NCBI GenBank assembly: GCA_045660065.1
Contig: JAZRDC010000100.1
Coordinates: 1-64,000 of the forward strand
Direction: 5' to 3'
From: RGIG2094 sp045660065
GTDB lineage: Bacteria; Bacillota; Clostridia; RGIG6154
DNA: 64,000 nucleotides
Position numbers and translations under genes: made by a program. Below, one piece after another: positions 16,534-24,296 of the stretch. The notes beneath the pieces were generated by a model. It had not been told where the DNA came from. It worked only from the letters and a program-made list of their open reading frames with translations, and searched no databases. Each line of letters begins with the position of its first letter. Positions within the stretch are counted from its first letter, which is position 1.

Positions 16534-16556
16534 CACATAATCGAAATTATGTTGAA
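16534..16556 (+). repeat. Left inverted repeat of the invertible segment
   Basis: A 23-bp sequence beginning CACATAATCGAAATTATG and ending TTGAA; its perfect reverse complement is at 16791-16813. Within it ACATAAT-CGAA-ATTATGT is a near-palindrome, the usual form of a tyrosine-recombinase core site. Confidence 0.85.
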
Positions 16557-16587
16557 AAAATTCTGTCCTATATTCAAATGCCTCATA

Positions 16588-16616
16588 AGTATACCACTTT
16601 CAACAGTTTTTGTCAA
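16588..16616 (-). promoter_or_regulatory. Promoter inside the invertible segment
   Basis: Minus strand: -35 TTGACA (16611-16616), 17-bp spacer, -10 TATACT (16588-16593). It is one of the best-matching vegetative promoters in the window. Confidence 0.85.
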
Positions 16617-16677
16617 TGATTTTTTATATGTATTTTAGTAAAAAAACACCGTATCACAGAAAAACAGTACATAAACC

Positions 16678-16713
16678 AGACCGGTATAAGTAAAATATAC
16701 TCTTTACCGGTCT
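16678..16713. other. Hairpin in the middle of the invertible segment
   Basis: AGACCGGTA / TACCGGTCT, a 9-bp stem with an 18-nt loop near the segment centre. It could insulate the two sides as a weak bidirectional terminator, but no clear T tract follows. Confidence 0.5.
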
Positions 16714-16790
16714 AATAATCATATTCTTATGCAAAATTTTAAAGTTAATATTCCATTCTGGAAATTTTGAGGTTAAATTTTTAAAAAATC

Positions 16791-16813
16791 TTCAACATAA
16801 TTTCGATTATGTG
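16791..16813 (-). repeat. Right inverted repeat of the invertible segment
   Basis: Perfect 23-bp reverse complement of 16534-16556. The match ends sharply on both sides. Confidence 0.85.
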
Positions 16814-16836
16814 GAATTTTATTTTTTTTGACGTAG

Positions 16837-16856
16837 TGTGTAATGAAAGTTACACA
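16837..16856. promoter_or_regulatory. TetR-type operator before the surface-protein operon
   Basis: Palindrome TGTGTAA-TGAAAG-TTACACA, sharing the GTAATG...TTAC pattern with the site at 16499-16514. It overlaps a weak promoter (TTGACG at 16828) and would lie in the leader transcribed after inversion. Confidence 0.5.
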
Positions 16857-16868
16857 TCACCATATATT

Positions 16869-16904
16869 GTGTAATTATTTTCCGGAAAAGACGTATAATT
16901 ACAC
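16869..16904 (+). promoter_or_regulatory. Inverted repeat / possible attenuator in the surface-operon leader
   Basis: Perfect arms GTGTAATTAT and ATAATTACAC with an inner TTTTCCGGAAAA, followed by TTTTTG. It reads as a weak intrinsic terminator or an operator. The right arm contains a TATAAT hexamer (16894-16899) without a good -35. Confidence 0.45.
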
Positions 16905-16934
16905 TTTTTGTCATATCTTTTTGACAGCCAAATT

Positions 16935-16973
16935 GGTGCAGACAGTTTAAAACTGTTTACATATATTGTCATT
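16935..16973 (+). promoter_or_regulatory. Conserved leader motif, copy 1
   Basis: GGTGCAGACAGTTTAAAACT followed by GTTTACATATATTGTCATT, about 30 bp before the start codon at 17002. Near-identical copies precede the third and fourth surface genes (20231-20266, 21816-21852). ACAGTTTAAAACTGT is a palindrome; copy 2 keeps ACAGT/ACTGT with a changed centre. Confidence 0.6.
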
Positions 16974-17001
16974 ACTTTATTATCAAAAGGAGGAATTTTA
17001 A

Positions 17002-18783
17002 ATGAAAAAAATGTATTCAACAAAGAGATCGTTGATTACAAGCGTAATTGCTCTTATGCTCTGTTTCTCAATGCTCTTAGGCACAACATTTGCGTGGTTC
17101 ACAGATTCAGTAACAAGCGCAAATAACATTATCAAGTCTGGTAACTTAGATGTTGCAATGTACTGGGCAGACGGTAAAGCTGATCCAGATACAACATCAT
17201 GGACAGATGCATCAACAGGTGAAATTTTCAACTACGACAAATGGGAACCAGGTTATGCTGAAGTTCGTCATATCAAAATTGCAAACGAAGGCACACTTGC
17301 ACTTAAATATAAAGTGTTAATCGCTGCAACAGGTGTTGTTACTGATCTTGCAGATGTAATTGATGTTTACTACGCAGATCCTGCAGTTCAGGTTGCAGAT
17401 CGTTCTCAGCTTACTGATGCAAATAAACTTGGTACTCTTACAGAAGTGCTTTCAAAACTTGGTGAAACAGGTTATGGTGAACTTGCAGCAGATGAAGCGC
17501 ACACAATTACTCTTGCATTTAAAATGCAGGAATCAGCAGGCAACGAATATATGAACAAATCAATCGGTTCAAAATTTGCTGTTAAAATCGTAGCAACACA
17601 GTTAGAAGCTGAAATGGACAGTTTTGATGCAACATATGATGCAGAAGCTGAGTATCCTAATGTAAATAGTGTAAACGTTCCTGCAAACGCAACAACTTCT
17701 TCAACACTTAAAATGGACGAAGTTAAAGTTACAATTCCAACTACAGCAGGTGAAGGTGCTTACGAACTACAGGTAGTTAAAACAGGTGTTGAAACAGATG
17801 AAAATGAAAAAACAACAGTTTCATACGACATTAATGTCCTTAAAGATGGTGTAAAGGTATCAGGCATTGAAATTCCTGTAGAAATCAATGTTGGCAAATA
17901 TCTTGAAATCATATCACTTAAGCACAACGGAAATGATATAGCAAAAGCAGATTATAACTATGATAAAAAAACAGGTATTATTAAGTTCACAACAACTTCA
18001 TTCAGCCCATTTGCAGTTGAATATGTACCTGGAAAAATAACAAGCGGTCTTTATGATGAAGATCCTACTCAGTATGACAAAACATTGTTAGAACCAAATT
18101 CAGAATACATTTCAACTGAAATTAAAGTAGGCGGAGTATCAAAATGGAACGTTAGTGAACGTGCTACAACTGTTTTTGTAGAACCTTCACAGTCTGGAAA
18201 ACTTTATAGTATAATCAGTGGTTTACAGAACAATGAACATTCAACAGTTTACCTCTATCCTGGTACATATAATGAAGGTACAACAATCAATGTTACATCA
18301 TCAATGGATATCATAGGTCTTGGTGATAAAGATAGCGTTAAAGTTGTTAAAACATCATCATCAAGTAGCAACCGCCATCTTTTCAATGTAAGTGGCACAA
18401 AAGCAGATTATATCGAAGTAACACTTAGAAATATGTATTTAGATGCTACAGCAACCACAACAAATAATAAAGATAATGCAGCAGTTCAGTCTATCAGAAA
18501 ATCTAAAGTAAAATGCTATGACCTTACAATTGTTAAAGGTACAGGCTGGGATGCAGTTGCTTTTTATGTAAATGGAAATAATGCAGTTGATGGTGTGAAA
18601 TATCCTGCATATCTTTATGTTGAAAACTGTGCACTTAATACAACCAAAACATTTGGTGTAGTTACAACAAGTGGAAGTTACAAATTCTACCACAACAATC
18701 TTACATATAATGGAACAGCTTATACAAACAATAGCGGTTCAATTTTAAACCAGTCAATGTCAGCAGACGATTGGGAATGGTAA
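17002..18783 (+). CDS. SipW-type surface protein 1 (TasA-like N-term, beta-helix-like C-term)
   Basis: A 593-residue exported protein. Residues 1-35 are a SipW-type signal (STKRSLITSVIALMLCFSML, then GTTFAWFTDS), the class cleaved by signal peptidase SipW in TasA/CalY fibre proteins. Residues 36-210 match the N-terminal module of the three following genes. A central beta-rich stretch ends with TTTSFSPFAVEYVPG. Residues about 370-593 contain repeated beta-strand segments like a pectate-lyase-type solenoid (IISGLQNNEHSTVYLYPGTY, YVENCALNTT). The RBS AAGGAGG is well placed. It is the first gene after the putative invertible promoter. No SipW peptidase gene is in the window. Confidence 0.85.
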   Translation: MKKMYSTKRSLITSVIALMLCFSMLLGTTFAWFTDSVTSANNIIKSGNLDVAMYWADGKADPDTTSWTDASTGEIFNYDKWEPGYAEVRHIKIANEGTLALKYKVLIAATGVVTDLADVIDVYYADPAVQVADRSQLTDANKLGTLTEVLSKLGETGYGELAADEAHTITLAFKMQESAGNEYMNKSIGSKFAVKIVATQLEAEMDSFDATYDAEAEYPNVNSVNVPANATTSSTLKMDEVKVTIPTTAGEGAYELQVVKTGVETDENEKTTVSYDINVLKDGVKVSGIEIPVEINVGKYLEIISLKHNGNDIAKADYNYDKKTGIIKFTTTSFSPFAVEYVPGKITSGLYDEDPTQYDKTLLEPNSEYISTEIKVGGVSKWNVSERATTVFVEPSQSGKLYSIISGLQNNEHSTVYLYPGTYNEGTTINVTSSMDIIGLGDKDSVKVVKTSSSSSNRHLFNVSGTKADYIEVTLRNMYLDATATTTNNKDNAAVQSIRKSKVKCYDLTIVKGTGWDAVAFYVNGNNAVDGVKYPAYLYVENCALNTTKTFGVVTTSGSYKFYHNNLTYNGTAYTNNSGSILNQSMSADDWEW

Positions 18784-18831
18784 TTCGGTAAATCCCAATT
18801 TATTTAAATAACAAATAAGGAGTAGATAATA

Positions 18832-20145
18832 ATGACAAAATCTTATTCAACAAAAAGATCGTTGATCACAAGCGTAATTGCTCTTATGCTTTGCTTTTCA
18901 ATGCTCTTAGGCACAACATTTGCGTGGTTCACAGATTCAGTAACAAGCGCAAATAACATCATTAAATCAGGTAACCTTGATATTGAACTCAGATATAAAA
19001 ACGATGAAGTTGCCGATTGGACTGAAGTTAAGGACGATACCAATGTTTTCAAAAAAGAAACACTTTGGGAACCTGGTCATGTTGAAGTTGTAAAACTCAA
19101 AATCACAAACGCAGGTACACTTGCACTTAAATATCAGCTCGGTGTAAATGTGGTAAACGAAGTAACATCTATTAATGTTAACAATGGTACACTTCAACTT
19201 TCAGAACATATTAAATATGGTATTTTAGAAGGCGATTTAAATCTTTCACGCAGTGAGGCAATTGCGGCAGTAGAAGCAACTGCAAAAGCGTTAAAAGAAC
19301 CATACACTTCAGAAGATATCGACCTTCTTCCAAAAACTGACACAAACTCAGATTTTGAAGACATCGTAACATTGGTAGTTTATATGCCTGAAACTGTAGG
19401 CAACGAAGCAAACTACAAATTGGGAGAAGCAGTTCCAACAATCGACCTTGGTATTAACCTCTTTGCAACACAGTACGCTTCAGAAGCAGACTCTTTCGAT
19501 GAAAAATATGACGAAAAAGCTCTTTATGAAAAAGGCAAACCTGTAGCAAAAACAAAGGAACTTACCAAAACAGCAACATTATCAGTTGAAGACGATAATG
19601 GTAATACTGTAGAAATTTTAGGCAAAGATTTTGCAATTACTACTAACACTGCTGGAAGTTTCGGAGCAAACCTTGGAGCAATTAATCTTGATGCAGCATA
19701 TCAATTTGAGCCAACATTATCTTTAGAAGAAGCATTACGTTCAGAATATGAACAGTGGCACGCAGATTTTATTGTTTCAGTTGATAAAGATATTCCTGCA
19801 AACAGTATTGCTTTAGCCGGTTACTACAATTTATGGTGTGAAGGGTTCAACAATAATAATTGGGTAGCTCTTACTAATGAGTATGATGCAATTATGGCAA
19901 ATCAGCCAATCCGTCTTGTTGACTATATGGGACAGGGTTCATTGACTGTTGCTCTCAAGGATCTTGCAGAGTATGGCAATGATGGTATCGGATTCCTTTG
20001 TGGTGTAATGGAATTGAATGATGCTCTTCCTACAAATACAAAATTCACAGTTGAACTTCGTCTTTACGAAGCAACAGACAATTCAAGGGCTTCAGAAACA
20101 GGCGAATATATGACTATAGGAACATATAGTTATCTTTTTAAATAA
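18832..20145 (+). CDS. SipW-type surface protein 2 (distinct C-terminal domain)
   Basis: A 437-residue paralog. Residues 1-50 are almost identical to the other three copies (signal hydrophobic core, AWFTDSVTSANNIIKSGNLD). After that it diverges, with ELRYKNDEVADWTEVKDDTN in place of the MYWADG segment. A TasA-like body follows, with MPETVGNEANYKLGEAVPTIDLGINLFATQ. The C-terminal 170 residues, rich in Trp and Tyr (EYEQWHADFIVSVD), have no family I recognise. It starts 48 bp after gene 1 with no hairpin between, so genes 1 and 2 are one transcript. Confidence 0.82.
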   Translation: MTKSYSTKRSLITSVIALMLCFSMLLGTTFAWFTDSVTSANNIIKSGNLDIELRYKNDEVADWTEVKDDTNVFKKETLWEPGHVEVVKLKITNAGTLALKYQLGVNVVNEVTSINVNNGTLQLSEHIKYGILEGDLNLSRSEAIAAVEATAKALKEPYTSEDIDLLPKTDTNSDFEDIVTLVVYMPETVGNEANYKLGEAVPTIDLGINLFATQYASEADSFDEKYDEKALYEKGKPVAKTKELTKTATLSVEDDNGNTVEILGKDFAITTNTAGSFGANLGAINLDAAYQFEPTLSLEEALRSEYEQWHADFIVSVDKDIPANSIALAGYYNLWCEGFNNNNWVALTNEYDAIMANQPIRLVDYMGQGSLTVALKDLAEYGNDGIGFLCGVMELNDALPTNTKFTVELRLYEATDNSRASETGEYMTIGTYSYLFK

Positions 20146-20161
20146 TTTATTATATGCCCGT

Positions 20162-20225
20162 CCTGTCCATTCGGACAGGCGGCAATCAAAAGGTACGAAT
20201 TTAATTTGTACCTTTTGACTGCTGA
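20162..20225 (+). other. Tandem hairpins between surface genes 2 and 3
   Basis: Hairpin 1 is CCTGTCC-ATTC-GGACAGG (20162-20179). Immediately after it, hairpin 2 pairs CGGCA + TCAAAAGGTAC with GTACCTTTTGA + TGCTG. The same two-hairpin layout, with different but still paired bases, lies at 21747-21810. It probably acts as terminator or RNA stabiliser between the genes. Confidence 0.7.
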
Positions 20226-20230
20226 ATAGA

Positions 20231-20266
20231 TGCAGACAGTGAAAGACTGTTTACATATATTTGTCA
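20231..20266 (+). promoter_or_regulatory. Conserved leader motif, copy 2
   Basis: TGCAGACAGTGAAAGACTGT followed by TTACATATATTTGTCA, about 30 bp upstream of gene 3. The arms ACAGT/ACTGT are kept while the centre differs from copies 1 and 3. Confidence 0.6.
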
Positions 20267-20296
20267 TAAAAAATATTACATTAGGAGGAAAATCAA

Positions 20297-21727
20297 ATGA
20301 CAAAATCTTATTCAACTAAGAGATCATTGATTACAAGCGTAATTGCTCTTATGCTTTGTTTCTCAATGCTTTTAGGCACAACATTTGCGTGGTTCACAGA
20401 TTCAGTAACAAGCGCAAATAACATTATCAAGTCTGGTAACTTAGATGTTGCAATGTACTGGGCAGACGGTAAAGTTGATCCAACTACAACATCATGGACA
20501 GACGCATCAACAGGTGCAATTTTTGACTATGCTAATTGGGAACCAGGTTATGTACAGGTTAGACACATCAAAATTGCAAATGAAGGCTCACTTGCTCTTA
20601 AATACCAGTTAGCAATTGCTGCTAATGGAGAAGTATCTGAACTTGCAAATGTAATCGATGTTTACTATGCAGATCCAGCTGTTAAAGTTGCTAATCGTGC
20701 TCAGCTTACAGAAGACATGAAACTCGGTACTCTTACTGAAGTTCTTGCTAACCTTGGCGCAACAGGTTATGGTGAACTCCAGAAAGATGAAGCTCACACA
20801 GTTACACTTGCATTCAAGATGCAGGAATCAGCAGGCAACGAATATCAGAACTTAGCAATCGGCTCAGATTTCGCAGTTAAACTTGTTGCAACACAGCTCA
20901 CATCTGAAGAAGACAGCTTTGACGATCAGTATGACAAAGATGCTGAATATGATTATCTCGTTGCAACACAGGACGAACTTGAAGCAGCAATCAAGAGCGC
21001 TCCAGTAGGTGATGAACCAACTGTTATTGCTTTAGGAACTGATATAAAAGAAACTCTTACAATTGCGCAGGAACCTGGTGTTAAATTAGTGATCGATGGT
21101 AACGGTAATTCAGCTTTGGAAGGTATTATTGTAGATGGTAAATCAGCAGCATATTCGGATGCAGGATTAGTTATTAAGGATTTTGTTTTTGATGCCAACA
21201 GCAAAATTGATGAAGAAGCTTGCATTAACCTTGGCGATGGCACCAATGGAACTCGTTACATTAGCAACTTAACAGTGGAAAACTGTACTTTTGATGTTGC
21301 AGGAAAAGTTGCGGTTAAATCTTATCAAAATGGGGACAAAAACATCACAATCAAAGGATGTACTGTATCAGATAAAATGCATTCATTAGTTCAGGTTAAT
21401 AACGTAAATAACTTGGTTGTAGAAGATTGTAAAATTTTCTCAAAGAATGGTATCAATGCAAACCAGAGCCCGATTGTTACAGTAAAAGGCTGCACAGCTG
21501 ATGTAACAGGATACGCGGTTCGTTTTGGTGCAACTTCAGGTGCAACTGGTGTAGCAGAAACATATCTCATTGAAAACTGCAACTTGAAATCTGCATGTGC
21601 AGAATCAGACGATGCAGTAGTTGTTCTCCGTGCTACAACTGAAGGAGCAACACTTACTCTCAAAAACACAACTCTCACAGGAACACGTGATATTATTAAC
21701 CTCGGAAACGCAACAATTGTTAGATAA
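20297..21727 (+). CDS. SipW-type surface protein 3 (parallel beta-helix C-term)
   Basis: A 476-residue paralog. Residues 1-215 follow the gene 1 module very closely (MYWADGKVDPTTTSWTDAST, LAFKMQESAGNEYQN). The C-terminal 250 residues are a right-handed beta-helix of the pectate-lyase fold, with repeated turns such as VENCTFDVAGKVAVKS, ITIKGCTVSDK, LVVEDCKIFSKNG, VTVKGCTADV and LIENCNLKSA. Helices of this kind bind or cut polysaccharides, or act as passive surface scaffolds. It is preceded by the two-hairpin element and leader motif copy 2. Confidence 0.85.
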   Translation: MTKSYSTKRSLITSVIALMLCFSMLLGTTFAWFTDSVTSANNIIKSGNLDVAMYWADGKVDPTTTSWTDASTGAIFDYANWEPGYVQVRHIKIANEGSLALKYQLAIAANGEVSELANVIDVYYADPAVKVANRAQLTEDMKLGTLTEVLANLGATGYGELQKDEAHTVTLAFKMQESAGNEYQNLAIGSDFAVKLVATQLTSEEDSFDDQYDKDAEYDYLVATQDELEAAIKSAPVGDEPTVIALGTDIKETLTIAQEPGVKLVIDGNGNSALEGIIVDGKSAAYSDAGLVIKDFVFDANSKIDEEACINLGDGTNGTRYISNLTVENCTFDVAGKVAVKSYQNGDKNITIKGCTVSDKMHSLVQVNNVNNLVVEDCKIFSKNGINANQSPIVTVKGCTADVTGYAVRFGATSGATGVAETYLIENCNLKSACAESDDAVVVLRATTEGATLTLKNTTLTGTRDIINLGNATIVR

Positions 21728-21746
21728 TAATTTCATACAAGCCCGA

Positions 21747-21810
21747 CCTATCCCTTCGGGGATAGGCGGCAATCAAAGGGCACGAATTAGTTTGTGTCCT
21801 TTTATTGCCG
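21747..21810 (+). other. Tandem hairpins between surface genes 3 and 4
   Basis: Hairpin 1 is CCTATCCC-TTCG-GGGATAGG with a UUCG tetraloop. Hairpin 2 pairs CGGCAAT + AAAGGGCAC with GTGTCCTTT + ATTGCCG. Relative to 20162-20225 several pairs change on both strands together, which supports selection on RNA structure. Confidence 0.7.
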
Positions 21811-21815
21811 AATAG

Positions 21816-21852
21816 GTGCAGACAGTTTAAAACTGTTTACATATTTGTCATT
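21816..21852 (+). promoter_or_regulatory. Conserved leader motif, copy 3
   Basis: GTGCAGACAGTTTAAAACTG followed by TTTACATATTTGTCAT, about 30 bp upstream of gene 4 and nearly identical to copy 1. Confidence 0.6.
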
Positions 21853-21880
21853 ATAATATTACATAAGGAGGAAAAACGAA

Positions 21881-23287
21881 ATGACAAAAGTTTATTCAAC
21901 TAAGAGATCATTAATTACAAGCGTAATCGCTCTTATGCTTTGTTTTTCAATGCTTCTCGGCACAACATTTGCGTGGTTCACAGATTCAGTAACAAGCGCA
22001 AATAACATTATCAAGTCTGGTAACTTAGATGTTGAAATGTACTGGGCAGACGGTACAGCAGCAGTTCCAACTGTAGACGCAGGTTGGACAGACGCATCAT
22101 CAGGTCCAATCTTCAAGAATGATTTATGGGAACCAGGTTATGTAGAAGTTCGTCACATTAAAATTGCAAACGAAGGCACACTTGCTCTTAAATATCAGTT
22201 GGCAATTGCTGCTAACGGAGAAGTATCTAAGCTTGCTGATGTAATCGATGTTTACTATGTAGATCCTGCTACTCAGGTTGCAGATCGTACTCAGCTTCCA
22301 GCTGACAAGAAACTCGGTACTCTTACTCAAGTTCTCGCAAATCTTGCTACAACAGCTAGCGGTAACCTCGAAGCAGGTAATGCTCACACTGTTACTCTTG
22401 CTCTTAAAATGCAGGAATCAGCAGGCAACGAATATCAGGATTTAGCAATCGGTACTGATTTCTCTGTTAAACTCTTTGCAACACAGTTAGATGCTGAAGA
22501 AGATTCATTCGGTAAAGATTATGACGCAGATTTAGACGCTTCACAAAATGGTATAGCACGCGTTACTTCTAATGGTTCAACAGTAATGTATTATAGCGAA
22601 GAAAGTGGTTATGCAGGCAAAGTAAGATTAACTGCACTTCCTGAAAATCTTGGTAGCGAATATGTTGTACCTGCAGAAGTTAACGATTTAGGTGGTGTAC
22701 TCGCAGGTAAAACTCTTGACAAATTGACCATTCATGCAAATGTTCAGAATGCATATAAATCTCTTCAGGGTACAACCGTTGATACTGTTGTTGTTGAAAG
22801 TGGCATGACAACAATTCCTGATCGTATGTTCTACCGCGCAACTGTTGATAGTGTAGTTATTCCATCAACAGTTAAAAATGTTGTAGATAGCGCTTTCCAG
22901 GAATCCATTATCAAAGAAATTAAAGTTCCTGCTTCTGTTGAATATTTCGGGGTACAGGCATTTGGTTCTTCTAAAATTGAAACTGTTACTTTTGAAGGTA
23001 ACACAAGAATTCAGAACAAAGCTTTCCGTGGTTGTGCTAATCTCAGAACAGTTTACATAAACGGTGATGATATTACTTTTGAAAACACAACTGGTCAGGC
23101 TAACTGCTGGTTCTGTAACAGCGAATCAAACAATCCTGGTACAAGTGATATTACATTTTATGTTAAAAATGAAACTGTAGCAGCAAAAGTTAAAGCGGCT
23201 ATGGGTGCTGAAGTTCAAAGTGAAGCAACAAGCAAAGTTAAGATTTATGTAAATAACGTACCATACTTTGTTGGTACAAAACTGTAA
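21881..23287 (+). CDS. SipW-type surface protein 4 (BspA-like leucine-rich C-term)
   Basis: A 468-residue paralog with the shared N-terminal 210 residues (signal, AWFTDSVTSANNIIKSGNLD, LALKMQESAGNEYQDLAIG). The C-terminal half is a BspA-type leucine-rich repeat: TTIPDRMFYRATVDSVVIPS, VKNVVDSAFQESIIKEIKVP and KIETVTFEGNTRIQNKAFRG are successive LRR_5 units. BspA-type repeats commonly bind host or matrix proteins in gut bacteria. The gene ends with a strong terminator that closes the cluster, 121 bp before spoVAD. Confidence 0.87.
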   Translation: MTKVYSTKRSLITSVIALMLCFSMLLGTTFAWFTDSVTSANNIIKSGNLDVEMYWADGTAAVPTVDAGWTDASSGPIFKNDLWEPGYVEVRHIKIANEGTLALKYQLAIAANGEVSKLADVIDVYYVDPATQVADRTQLPADKKLGTLTQVLANLATTASGNLEAGNAHTVTLALKMQESAGNEYQDLAIGTDFSVKLFATQLDAEEDSFGKDYDADLDASQNGIARVTSNGSTVMYYSEESGYAGKVRLTALPENLGSEYVVPAEVNDLGGVLAGKTLDKLTIHANVQNAYKSLQGTTVDTVVVESGMTTIPDRMFYRATVDSVVIPSTVKNVVDSAFQESIIKEIKVPASVEYFGVQAFGSSKIETVTFEGNTRIQNKAFRGCANLRTVYINGDDITFENTTGQANCWFCNSESNNPGTSDITFYVKNETVAAKVKAAMGAEVQSEATSKVKIYVNNVPYFVGTKL

Positions 23288-23302
23288 ATAATACATTATA
23301 AA

Positions 23303-23350
23303 CCAAACAAAAAACATCAATGAATTTTCATTGATGTTTTTTTTGTTTGG
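23303..23350 (+). terminator. Terminator of the surface-protein cluster
   Basis: Long stem CCAAACAAAAAACATCAATG / CATTGATGTTTTTTTTGTTTGG with a T8 run in the 3' arm. Confidence 0.88.
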
Positions 23351-23408
23351 AATAAAATTTTTCATTCTGGAAATCAAATAAGTATACAAATTTTTTTAAG
23401 GAGTATAT

Positions 23409-24053
23409 ATGAACAGAATAGGAAAGCAGACGGTAGTTTTAAATAATTTGCCAAGAATTATAGAAACTGCTTCGGTAGTTGGACAAAAAGAGAACGAGGG
23501 TAATCTCGCAGGGTGCTTTGATTATGTTATAAGTGACGGAAGATTTGGTGAAAAATCATGGGAAAAGGCAGAAAGCAAAATGCAGAAAAAAGCCGTTGAA
23601 ATTCTCTTGAAAAAATCGGGGAAAACAAAAGAAGAAATAGATTTTATAGCAGGCGGCGACCTTTTAAATCAATGTATGGGTACAAGTTTTGGTTTGGCGG
23701 ATTTTAATATCCCGTTTTTAGGTCTTTACGGTGCGTGTTCCACAATGGCAGAAAGCCTTTGCATTGCATCAATGACAGTAGATGGTGCATATTCAAAAAA
23801 TACCATCGCAGTAACCTCCAGTCATTTTTGCTCAAGTGAAAGGCAGTTCCGTTTTCCCTTGGAATATGGTGGTCAGCGCACACCCACATCACAGTGGACG
23901 GTAACAGGTTCAGGAGCCGCTTTAGTGTCAGACAAAGGCTCAGATATCGCCATAACACACATAACTCCTGGCAAAATTGTAGATATGGGAATAACTGACG
24001 CCAACAATATGGGTGCAGCAATGGCCCCTGTAAGTGTTAAACTAACACCATAA
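23409..24053 (+). CDS. spoVAD: SpoVAD, N-terminal part, interrupted by an element
   Basis: The first 207 codons of stage V sporulation protein AD, the thiolase-like dipicolinic-acid-binding SpoVA subunit: GKQTVVLNNLPRIIETASVV, AGGDLLNQCMGTSFG, YGACSTMAESLCIASM, SSERQFRFPLEYGGQ and DANNMGAAMAP. The spoVAD sequence runs to CCCCTG at 24025-24030; the following codons, up to the TAA at 24051-24053, belong to the inserted element. Joining CCCCTG here to CCCCTG at 33108-33113 gives AMAPAAVDTI in frame and a 335-residue protein, the family's usual length. AAGGAG lies 7 nt before the ATG. Confidence 0.93.
   Translation: MNRIGKQTVVLNNLPRIIETASVVGQKENEGNLAGCFDYVISDGRFGEKSWEKAESKMQKKAVEILLKKSGKTKEEIDFIAGGDLLNQCMGTSFGLADFNIPFLGLYGACSTMAESLCIASMTVDGAYSKNTIAVTSSHFCSSERQFRFPLEYGGQRTPTSQWTVTGSGAALVSDKGSDIAITHITPGKIVDMGITDANNMGAAMAPVSVKLTP
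24025..24053 (+). mobile_element. attL of the spoVAD element
   Basis: Core CCCCTG (24025-24030), then a 23-bp arm starting TAAGTGTT and ending ACACCATAA. At the other end the same core is flanked by an inverted arm that matches at 16 of 23 positions and ends in the same nine bases. This symmetry is what an attP of a large serine recombinase looks like once split by integration. Confidence 0.75.
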
Positions 24054-24054
24054 G

Positions 24055-24076
24055 GTGATATGCTAAATCTCTACAA
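24055..24076 (+). repeat. Inverted repeat partner near attL
   Basis: GTGATATGCTAAATCTCTAC plus AA. The reverse complement, lacking one A, occurs at 24561-24581 in the leader of the recombinase gene. It is a candidate binding site for the recombinase or a directionality factor. Confidence 0.55.
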
Positions 24077-24296
24077 TTTACGCAAATTTCCTACTTTTTC
24101 CCGAAGGATGAGACACCCCAATTCGCTATTTTTTGACAAAAGGAGAGATGATTAGAAAATACATATAAAATAATGGTACAACCATTTTGAAAATTTTTTT
24201 GAGTTTGTGGTTTCTTGGACTAAAATAGGTATAATGCAATCAGAAAGTGTAAATAACAATTATTGGAAATCTTGGTTGACGGGAAAGGAAAATCCT

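Larger units (their letters stand above)
16534..16813. other. Putative invertible promoter switch
   Basis: Two perfect 23-bp inverted repeats enclose 234 bp containing one excellent promoter that reads left (minus strand), toward the TetR gene and away from the surface-protein operon at 17002. Inverting the segment would put -35 at about 16731-16736 and -10 at about 16754-16759, reading right into the operon. A complete tyrosine recombinase is encoded next to it. Size, repeat length and promoter-in-the-middle layout match known clostridial phase switches (flg and cwpV of C. difficile). Inversion itself is inferred. Confidence 0.75.

Noticed and set aside
16534..16813. The 23-bp inverted repeats are merely two operators
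   Set aside because: Each repeat is internally near-palindromic, so protein binding is possible. But the perfect match also covers non-palindromic bases and is in inverted orientation around a promoter, with a recombinase nearby. Inversion explains more.
24207..24296. Longer N-terminus of the small gene at 24297
   Set aside because: The extension has no RBS and runs over a TATAAT hexamer. The conserved part begins after ATG 24297.
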